From Limnochordia bacterium (GTDB lineage: Bacteria; Bacillota; Limnochordia; Darwinibacteriales; DTU012), in the NCBI GenBank assembly GCA_007116995.1, contig SKHL01000030.1, positions 28,589 to 92,588 of the forward strand: a DNA stretch of 64,000 nt. The letters run 5' to 3'. Made by a program: the position numbers and the translations under genes. The notes below the pieces were generated by a model that saw only the letters and a list, made by a program, of their open reading frames with translations, made no database searches and had not been told where the DNA came from. Shown here one piece after another: positions 58,164 to 64,000 of this stretch; the stretch's first letter is position 1; each line of letters starts with the position of its first letter.

Positions 58164-58634
58164 CTAAATTATAGACAGATACTCTACTCCCAACCTAGCT
58201 ATCTGAGACACACACCCACGACATAAGTACATAGGCACCGTCCCTACAATCAAAAGAACTTCAACCCCATCCCTACCACACGAACACATCAAACTCCCCG
58301 GCAAACTAGGGTCGTTATCTAAGTCTAACTCATGAATCTGTGCTATACCTTCCTGTAAAACAACCAACTCGTCCGCCCCACCCGAGAAAGAAGAAAGAGC
58401 GTCTTTAAACCCCTCAAACAAACCATCAAATATATCCTCTGGTGACGGGCTATCCGTCACATCCTTACAAAAATCTACCGGAAAAGCAATAAAATCATAG
58501 GCGGCACTAGACTCCTCTGAAAAATCCAGTACGTAACAATCTATTCCCTCAACCACTTTTTTACCTACAACTTCATACTCTTTACCCAACATAAAATTAA
58601 GATAGTCCGGACTCTTCACAATCTTAGTACGCAA
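58164..58634 (-). CDS. protein with C-terminal zinc knuckle
   Basis: 156 aa from TTG at 58634 after GAGGGAG. C-terminal CSCGRDG...CRGC zinc pair. Acidic middle (SPSPEDIFDGLFEGFKD). Unknown. Confidence 0.5.
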   Translation of the reverse strand: MRTKIVKSPDYLNFMLGKEYEVVGKKVVEGIDCYVLDFSEESSAAYDFIAFPVDFCKDVTDSPSPEDIFDGLFEGFKDALSSFSGGADELVVLQEGIAQIHELDLDNDPSLPGSLMCSCGRDGVEVLLIVGTVPMYLCRGCVSQIARLGVEYLSII

Positions 58635-58656
58635 AACACCCACTCCCTCTCTATAC

Positions 58657-58971
58657 CTACTCCTGAAATAACACACAAGAAAAATTCTTTGTCTGATCAT
58701 TATATATAGACAAGAAGTCACTTGTTTTATCTTCCGATAGATAACTACTAACAAAATCCACTACTGTCTCCAAGTCAAGATAAATTAAATCATTTCCCGA
58801 AGAACTCTGTTCGTAGTACACACGATTACCGTAATATACCTTATCAATAACATCCGTATCTCCATCAGGGTATACCTTCTCGTAAAATAAAGACTGTAAT
58901 TCCCGATCCTCTATTTCTATATCCGACAGAACAAGGTTATTATTAGTGTTAACCAGTAATACAGCTACCAT
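58657..58971 (-). CDS. hypothetical protein
   Basis: 104 aa. Beta-rich with acidic patches. Weak ribosome binding site leaves the start uncertain. Confidence 0.45.
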   Translation of the reverse strand: MVAVLLVNTNNNLVLSDIEIEDRELQSLFYEKVYPDGDTDVIDKVYYGNRVYYEQSSSGNDLIYLDLETVVDFVSSYLSEDKTSDFLSIYNDQTKNFSCVLFQE

Positions 58972-58987
58972 AGTATCAGTACAACTC

Positions 58988-59539
58988 CTATCCGATTTTC
59001 GAAAGAATCCTACCTATTTTAGTAAGTAGACTATCGTATCGACCATACTTCGACTCCAGATAGTATCCTAACGGACAATTTTCCGAATAGTATTTGATTC
59101 TGTCCCGAAAAGACAGACCACCATCCTCAGATTCCATTCTCGATAATTCATCAAAACAATCCCCTATCCTCACAAAATTCGTTAACGATTTAGGCGTATG
59201 ACTCCCAGAATCCTTATAGATACACATCATTCTAGACATAATGATAGGCGACACCGAATCAAAATAACTTAGTAGCACAATCGGCAACGTACTCTCTTCG
59301 ATAAACTTTAGTAACGGTTGCTGAGCCTGCTCATTCAAAAACCCAACCCCGTCAATGACAAAATGTTTATCCCCCTTCTTACCTGAGTAGTTCTCCACCA
59401 ACTCCTTTACATCATTAATGTTATACACCACATGTACCGTACCCTTAAACTGTTTCTTAAAGTCATTAGAGTACTTACCCAGAAGTAGACAAGGACAAAA
59501 CTTCACCGAATCCAATATACTCTGTACTACATCTTCCAC
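58988..59539 (-). CDS. clamp-loader (delta-prime)-like protein
   Basis: 183 aa. HFVIDGVGFLNEQAQQPLLK then FIEESTLPIVLLSYFD and SPIIMSRM follow the clamp loader core (DEA...A.NALLK.LEEP...SR). No Walker A, so it is a non-ATP-binding or reduced subunit. It should load the sliding clamp at 9133-10377. Confidence 0.65.
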   Translation of the reverse strand: MEDVVQSILDSVKFCPCLLLGKYSNDFKKQFKGTVHVVYNINDVKELVENYSGKKGDKHFVIDGVGFLNEQAQQPLLKFIEESTLPIVLLSYFDSVSPIIMSRMMCIYKDSGSHTPKSLTNFVRIGDCFDELSRMESEDGGLSFRDRIKYYSENCPLGYYLESKYGRYDSLLTKIGRILSKIG

Positions 59540-59571
59540 ACGATCACCACCTAAAAAATAGATTCTCTATT

Positions 59572-59581
59572 CTATATACGG
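59572..59581 (-). promoter_or_regulatory. CCGTATATAG element
   Basis: TTTTTCCGTATATAGAATAG on the minus strand after a terminator that closes the sigma operon. Confidence 0.5.
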
Positions 59582-59611
59582 AAAAAGTCTACCCAAGCGA
59601 GTAGGGTAGAC
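59582..59611 (-). terminator. Rho-independent terminator
   Basis: GTCTACCC/GGGTAGAC stem, TTTTT tail. Confidence 0.85.
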
Positions 59612-59636
59612 CCTTTAATTTTTTACTTACTATTAT

Positions 59637-60212
59637 CTATATCTGCTGTAACGTCTCCATAACCACTTTTTCATTATTTTTAAGTATCGAAGATACCGTA
59701 TTCATACTGACCCCGAACATTTCCGCGATATCCTTCTTCCTGTAACCCTGTAACATCAGTTTAGCTATATCTCGTACTCCGAGAACACTAATACCAATAG
59801 GCGTCTCCGCAACCCTACTAGTAGAAGAACCACCAGGAAGACTATCAACCAATTCGTTGAAGATTAACTCCTCATCCATATTGACTGACTCACCCTCTAA
59901 CAGATCCAGAAATGTACTCTCCGAACCCTCTTTCACCGTCTCTTCATAAAATAGAAGGCTAGGACGTCTCTTTGATCGTAGTAACCACACTGAGTCCTGA
60001 CAAAACCGATCTACAATCAGAGTAAGAAATCTACGAAGGCTCGCTTTTTCTGGATCAAACTCCACCTGATTCTTAACCAGTTTCAAAGCGACTTCTCCAA
60101 TCACATCCTCAGAATCCATCCCCAGCTGTTTTAACCCAATCGAGTACTTTTTGTAGATGAAGTAAGTGACACTCCTCAAATCGTCCATGAAATCCATTTC
60201 TACCAGCAACAT
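59637..60212 (-). CDS. sigma-70-like factor (paralogue 1)
   Basis: 191 aa. LGMDSEDVIGEVALKLVKN and ASLRRFLTLIVDRFCQDSVW resemble region 2, and KKDIAEMFGVSMNTVSSILK is a region 4 HTH. Likely directs RNA polymerase to phage promoters. ATG after GGAGG. The next gene upstream is its paralogue. Confidence 0.75.
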   Translation of the reverse strand: MLLVEMDFMDDLRSVTYFIYKKYSIGLKQLGMDSEDVIGEVALKLVKNQVEFDPEKASLRRFLTLIVDRFCQDSVWLLRSKRRPSLLFYEETVKEGSESTFLDLLEGESVNMDEELIFNELVDSLPGGSSTSRVAETPIGISVLGVRDIAKLMLQGYRKKDIAEMFGVSMNTVSSILKNNEKVVMETLQQI

Positions 60213-60244
60213 CCCAAAAACCTCCTTCTAAATAATATCGGCTC

Positions 60245-60778
60245 CTAGTTAAGTACGACACCCTTCAATTTCTCAGCCTTATGTAAGTAAAACGTTATCG
60301 TATTCGTACTGACCCCGAACATTTCCGCAATATCCTTCTTCTTATACCCTTCCGCCATCATCCGAATCATTTCCGTTAAATCTAACCGACCAACCTTCCG
60401 ACTCTCCTCCTCAACGACTGTATCCATCAAGTCTTCAAATAGAAGATCCTTGAAAACTGTTTCTTCCTGTTCAAGAGCCATCCCAGCAAATCTTTCCGAA
60501 CTCGATAACCCATAAAATAGTAAAAAAGGTCTTTTCTGTGCCTTAGAGCTCTTTATAACCTCTATACAATACCGTTCCACAACCACAGTGAGAAATCTAC
60601 GAAGACTTGACTTTTCCGGATTAAACTCAACACTATTACGAACCATCTTTAGGGCAATCTCTCCTACTACATCCTCCCGATCCATCCCCATACTTTTAAG
60701 GGTCGGTCTGTATTTAGCACACACGTACTTAGATACATCCCTCAGTTCATCCAGAAAGTCCATATCCATTAGTCTCAT
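60245..60778 (-). CDS. sigma-70-like factor (paralogue 2)
   Basis: 177 aa. Same order: YRPTLKSMGMDREDVVGEIA, SSLRRFLTVVVERYC, KKKDIAEMFGVSTNTITFYL. Clear paralogue of the gene at 59637-60212. Transcribed from its own sigma-A promoter plus a CCGTATAA element, so it is probably made early. Confidence 0.75.
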   Translation of the reverse strand: MRLMDMDFLDELRDVSKYVCAKYRPTLKSMGMDREDVVGEIALKMVRNSVEFNPEKSSLRRFLTVVVERYCIEVIKSSKAQKRPFLLFYGLSSSERFAGMALEQEETVFKDLLFEDLMDTVVEEESRKVGRLDLTEMIRMMAEGYKKKDIAEMFGVSTNTITFYLHKAEKLKGVVLN

Positions 60779-60798
60779 AGAAAACCCTCCCTAAGTTA

Positions 60799-60806
60799 TT
60801 ATACGG
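60799..60806 (-). promoter_or_regulatory. CCGTATAA element
   Basis: AGTTCCGTATAATAACTTAGG on the minus strand just before the sigma ribosome binding site. Confidence 0.45.
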
Positions 60807-60882
60807 AACTTTACATATTCTCCACAGAAGATAAAGATCCTTTGTACTACCACTCACTATCTCAACCCTTACCTCCATCTTT

Positions 60883-60911
60883 AGTATACCACAATTTAAT
60901 CGAAAAAACAA
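60883..60911 (-). promoter_or_regulatory. sigma-A promoter
   Basis: TTGTTT, 17 bp, TATACT with an extended TGTGG -10. Drives the sigma gene pair. Confidence 0.75.
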
Positions 60912-60930
60912 CTATTTTAACGTAGAAAAT

Positions 60931-60962
60931 AAAAAAATATCGTGCTCAATAACACGATATTT
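60931..60962 (-). terminator. strong Rho-independent terminator
   Basis: AAATATCGTG/CACGATATTT stem with TTTTTTT tail, after the ligase. Confidence 0.9.
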
Positions 60963-60990
60963 TTAAACTATCCATTTTATGTCAATTAAA

Positions 60991-62259
60991 TTACATAACC
61001 ATACTATTTAAGAAAGATTCTTCCATCACACAATCATCTTTATTTTTTTCATTCCTGAACCCGAGAAGAACCGCGTGTTGTAACCGTCTCGCCCTCGCAC
61101 TCACATTCGCCCCATCAATCTCCACAACCCGACTATAATAGGCAGGATTTAACGTAACAATCCCATTCACTCTATGAGTCATATCTTCCCTAAGTTTCAT
61201 ATCAAACCCAGACACCCGAGCAATCTCATGTACCTCTAACTCCCCAGTATCCTTCTTTAAATATGTAGATAGAATTATCGTACCCACGTAATCTTCGTAC
61301 CCCTTACCCTCAGTTCCTTTCTCATACCCAGAAATCCACGCATCAATCGTATCTCCAAACGCATCTTCCATAGATAGTTCTGAGATAGACCGTTTAATTT
61401 TCACCCAACCATCATTTCTACGAGACGTATCCGGAACATAAATCCCACCAGTATGTTTCGCAATACAGCCCTCTCCACCACTTAAAACAATACTCTTGTA
61501 GAACTGTTTCTTATTCGTCACAGATCTACGAACCTCCGAGATCTTAAAACCAGCGTTCACTAACTTCATATATAACTCACGAGCCAATTCTCGTCTCTTT
61601 TCTAACGGTTCATCCGTTACCCACTGACCATTATAGTACACACAGTCAAACACATTAAATCGTAATCGTAAATTTTCCCTCTCCTGAATCAGTCTAGCTC
61701 TAGCCGGATCACTCGATATGAGTGCAGTTACCGCCTGTAACATTGACTCTGTACTAACACCATATTTACCGACCACTGTATTTATGTTAGATAAATCGGA
61801 CGTAATCTCCGTATCTAAAATAAATGTATCCGAAATCTTGTCTAAATCAAACCCCTCTTGATACATAATCTTATTCGAGAACTCTAACGGCAAAAAGTCC
61901 ACATCTGAATTATGTCTCGAATAACAGTAGAGTCCAGAGTTATCCTTCACTAAGAGTATCCGAACCCCATCCAACTTCTCTTCAAACTCCCAATGATCCG
62001 AACCCCATATTTCATCCTGTAATTCCTGCTTTAATCCATCAATCCTCTTCGCCAACATCGGAGACTTCATACTCATAATCATACTCAGATGATCCGGTAT
62101 CGTCTCCCCGTACATACCCCGTAAATGATGTTCTCGTATAGGGATAATATAGTCCTCTTTCATAAACCTTCCGTTTTTCCCACTCGGCTCAACCGTTAAA
62201 TTAAGTTCTTTCGCAATCTCCACTAACTCCGGTAACGTCTTACCCACACTAATCGCCAC
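60991..62259 (-). CDS. ATP-dependent DNA ligase
   Basis: 422 aa. Motif I EEKLDGVR with adenylated K95, motif III DTEI, motif IV EGCIAKH and motif V DGWVKIKRS, then an OB-fold. The first 45 residues resemble a SAP-type domain (LPELVEIAKELNL). It joins Okazaki fragments. GTG start overlaps the stop of the HTH gene (TAGTG). Confidence 0.92.
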   Translation of the reverse strand: MAISVGKTLPELVEIAKELNLTVEPSGKNGRFMKEDYIIPIREHHLRGMYGETIPDHLSMIMSMKSPMLAKRIDGLKQELQDEIWGSDHWEFEEKLDGVRILLVKDNSGLYCYSRHNSDVDFLPLEFSNKIMYQEGFDLDKISDTFILDTEITSDLSNINTVVGKYGVSTESMLQAVTALISSDPARARLIQERENLRLRFNVFDCVYYNGQWVTDEPLEKRRELARELYMKLVNAGFKISEVRRSVTNKKQFYKSIVLSGGEGCIAKHTGGIYVPDTSRRNDGWVKIKRSISELSMEDAFGDTIDAWISGYEKGTEGKGYEDYVGTIILSTYLKKDTGELEVHEIARVSGFDMKLREDMTHRVNGIVTLNPAYYSRVVEIDGANVSARARRLQHAVLLGFRNEKNKDDCVMEESFLNSMVM

Positions 62260-62600
62260 TAATCAGTTCTCTCCTCTCTAATTTGAGTATCTTCCTTCAT
62301 ACTTTCATATTCTAAGTTCTTGAATAACAAATCATCCATAGACACATCAAAAAATAGAACCAACTTCACTAACGTTTTAAGATTCGTCACCCGATCCTTA
62401 TCATTCTCTAACCGAAACAAAGAGTCTCTTGACACATTCAATGACTCAGCCAAGTCCTCAAATGTCATACCTCTAACACGCTTTCTCAAATAGTGGACGT
62501 TTTTCTTCATTAGTACAACCGACTTATCCGTAAGCTCATCTATATTTTTCGTAACGTCTCCCACAGTAAACCTCACCTTCTTTCTAATTATAGAACCCAT
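62259..62600 (-). CDS. XRE-family HTH regulator
   Basis: 113 aa. TFEDLAESLNVSRDSLFRLE is a Cro/C1-type HTH (about 65-85). N-terminal 45 residues basic. Coupled upstream of the ligase. Probably a replication-gene regulator. Confidence 0.65.
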   Translation of the reverse strand: MGSIIRKKVRFTVGDVTKNIDELTDKSVVLMKKNVHYLRKRVRGMTFEDLAESLNVSRDSLFRLENDKDRVTNLKTLVKLVLFFDVSMDDLLFKNLEYESMKEDTQIREERTD

Positions 62601-63189
62601 CAATCTCCTCTAGATACTTCATCTTCAGATACTCCGATAACGAATCCTTTTGAGTATCTTCCTGTTCTATAACCGATCTTAAATCGTCCATAGAAAATAC
62701 AATAAATCCTTTTCTAGCTAACCACCCAGAAATATTAGAGTGATTCTCTAGAAATAACCCACACTGTTCATCACAAATATTGTAGTACTCACTAAACACT
62801 TTATCCTTATTCTCCCCATCAAACAAGAATTCAGACTTCGTTCGAGTGATAATCAGAATCCCTGAGTAATCTACATGATTCTGATCCAGTGTATTGATAA
62901 TAAGTGAAAGATCATACACCCCACTTCCAGACTCCGTATCCTCAGAAAAACAATCTGAAAGATTCACATACTTTTCAACCGGTATCCAGTCAACCCGCAT
63001 CCCATCCGCACGTTTTTCCGGTATATAGATATTCACAAACTGACCACTCGACCCGTACTCACTATTTATTACATTTTCGATTACCTGTATCTTCCGTAAA
63101 ACAGTTTTTGCTACATTAAAAATATACCCTTCCCTCATGTAACCCCAAATCTGATCGTTCGTCATCTCTTCAAACTTGAACTCACTCAT
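62584..63189 (-). CDS. hypothetical protein
   Basis: 201 aa, soluble, mixed helix and strand. Just downstream of the polymerase gene; may be replication-related. ATG after GAGGTGATAG. No recognised family. Confidence 0.5.
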   Translation of the reverse strand: MSEFKFEEMTNDQIWGYMREGYIFNVAKTVLRKIQVIENVINSEYGSSGQFVNIYIPEKRADGMRVDWIPVEKYVNLSDCFSEDTESGSGVYDLSLIINTLDQNHVDYSGILIITRTKSEFLFDGENKDKVFSEYYNICDEQCGLFLENHSNISGWLARKGFIVFSMDDLRSVIEQEDTQKDSLSEYLKMKYLEEIDGFYN

Positions 63190-63205
63190 ACTATCACCTC
63201 AAGTA

Positions 63206-63214
63206 TTAATACGG
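63206..63214 (-). promoter_or_regulatory. CCGTATTAA element
   Basis: TTTTCCGTATTAATACTTGAGG on the minus strand, after the polymerase terminator. Confidence 0.4.
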
Positions 63215-63240
63215 AAAAGTGTGTACTCAGACACACTTTT
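63215..63240 (-). terminator. Rho-independent terminator
   Basis: AAAAGTGTGT/ACACACTTTT stem, with TTTTCC tail. Confidence 0.7.
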
Positions 63241-63257
63241 CCGTTACATATTTTTTC

Positions 63258-63819
63258 CTATACTAAGTTAGGGACCCAGCAGTCCTTTTCCTCATCATAC
63301 GCTATAGAAAACCCATCTCCCCAACTCATACCGATTGTAGCCTCAACCTCCAAGTCAACCTTCCATTCCGGAGTAGTAAACTTCATACAATCAATAATAA
63401 TCGGAAGAACCTCAGTAAAAACAGACTTATGAACAGCATAATTGATTTCGTCATGTACCGTAGTGATAAAACGAACCTTCTCCCGATACGATTCATGATT
63501 CAAAACATTCTTCCAAAGTTTCATAAACGCGATTTTCAAAATATCCGACGCTGATCCTTGAATAATCGTATTAATGATAGTTCGATACCCAAAACCCGCC
63601 TGACCATTCTGAAAATAATACGCGACCCGTCTAGGGCGACCGAAGTACGTATACGCAGTACCCTCACGTTTACAACGTCTCTTTGTTCTATCTTCCCATG
63701 AAAATAGAGTAGGAAGAGACTTCTTATACTTACTATAAAACTCTTCACCCTCAGATAAAGACATTCCAAACTGATCGGCTAAATTCGCCGCAGTCATACC
63801 GTAAAGGATCGTATTTACC
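63258..63819 (-). CDS. polA: family A DNA polymerase, 3' exon (partial)
   Basis: The exon starts VNTILYGMTAANLADQFGMS (motif B end), then RFITTVHDEINYAVH (motif C). The conserved upstream half is beyond the window. At 63820 a group I intron ends, so an upstream exon must supply the rest of the motif B helix. An internal ATG inside the exon is not a real start. The polymerase copies the phage genome with the sliding clamp. Confidence 0.9.
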
Positions 63820-64000
63820 TGTTATTTCTAACAGTACGGACTATACCTTTATAGCCTTCTCGTTCCCGAGTAAAGTAGGTTTTATCTAAGGTTTCCTACT
63901 AAGACTACTACCTCACATTAAGCATTGATATTTATTTACTACCCATAATCAACACTTACGCATATCGACCCTCAAAGTCCTCTGCGAAGTCTCTACACCT
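63820..64000 (-). mobile_element. group I intron, 3' part
   Basis: Minus strand ends ...AAGGTATAGTCCG, a hairpin CTGTTA-GAAA-TAACAG, then G before exon GTAAATACG. AGACTT and TATAGTCC are the P7-like pair. Window cuts the intron. Insertion at polymerase motif B is a known group I site in Bacillus SPO1-like phages. Confidence 0.75.

Noticed and set aside
60700..60882. Small ORF in the leader of the sigma gene
   Set aside because: A 36-43 codon frame exists but overlaps the sigma start by about 60 bp and has no convincing start.
63258..63797. Polymerase C-terminal part as a stand-alone 179 aa gene
   Set aside because: Its ATG lies inside motif B; the frame continues to the intron splice site at 63819 and needs an upstream exon.
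1..64000. Prophage or bacterial chromosome segment
   Set aside because: No integrase, attachment sites, host housekeeping genes or strand changes are seen; replication gene content is that of a large virulent phage.

Overview
The window is a contiguous piece of a large, probably virulent, tailed bacteriophage genome with a low-GC Gram-positive (Bacillus-like) host. All of roughly 140 genes read on the minus strand. They are packed tightly, with many 1-8 nt stop/start overlaps, long GGGGAGG-type ribosome binding sites and frequent TTG and GTG starts. Host-type sigma-A promoters with an extended -10 alternate with Rho-independent terminators. There is a complete phage replication set but no ribosomal or housekeeping genes. 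An AbrB-like regulator, a YneA-like LysM membrane protein, a YopX-type protein and group I introns in replication genes all fit a Bacillus myovirus of the SPO1-like or broader Herelleviridae-like kind. That placement is inference, because no virion genes lie in the window.

Layout in the direction of transcription (high to low coordinates). 64000-48900 is the core replication and recombination block: family A DNA polymerase (3' exon, interrupted by a group I intron), an XRE-type regulator, ATP-dependent DNA ligase, two paralogous sigma-like factors, a clamp-loader-like protein, a possible DNA-binding protein, a RuvC-like nuclease, thymidylate kinase, a P-loop protein split by a second group I intron that carries its own homing endonuclease, and a RecA/UvsX recombinase. 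48900-44300 holds the two halves of an SbcC/Rad50 ATPase as separate genes, with small zinc proteins between them. 44200-12800 is a long accessory region of mostly small proteins: many zinc ribbons and tiny membrane proteins, plus SbcD/Mre11, NADAR, PTH2-type peptidyl-tRNA hydrolase, an HslV/proteasome-like peptidase, a PLP enzyme, type II thymidine kinase, an AbrB-like protein, an EF-Ts UBA-like protein, a calcineurin-like phosphoesterase and two paralogous lipoproteins. 12800-1 holds two tRNAs (Arg-UCU, Ser-UGA), a probable structured RNA gene, peptide deformylase, a sliding clamp, a DNA methyltransferase, a DUF5662 protein, an SF1 helicase, dUTPase, a free-standing degenerate intein, a JAMM protein, a LysM protein, SSB, a TOPRIM primase and a YkgJ-like protein.

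The genes fit together as a phage-encoded replisome (polymerase, clamp, clamp loader, primase, SSB, helicase, ligase), a recombination set (RecA, SbcC halves plus SbcD, RuvC-like) and dTTP supply (thymidine kinase, thymidylate kinase, dUTPase). Transcription appears to run in at least two programmes. Seven sigma-A promoters, five almost identical, start accessory operons and the sigma-factor pair. About 25 copies of a second element, CCGTATATA on the minus strand, sit just upstream of ribosome binding sites and usually straight after terminators; it is my best candidate for a promoter read by the phage sigma factors.

The most notable observations are the CCGTATATA element, a possible structured RNA beside the tRNAs, the domesticated intein, the intron that cuts a Walker A motif, a proteasome-like peptidase with intact Thr1/Asp17/Lys33, an exact 31-bp triplication that frameshifts a small gene, a frameshifted lipoprotein signal peptide, and two perfect DnaA boxes spaced 21 bp apart.
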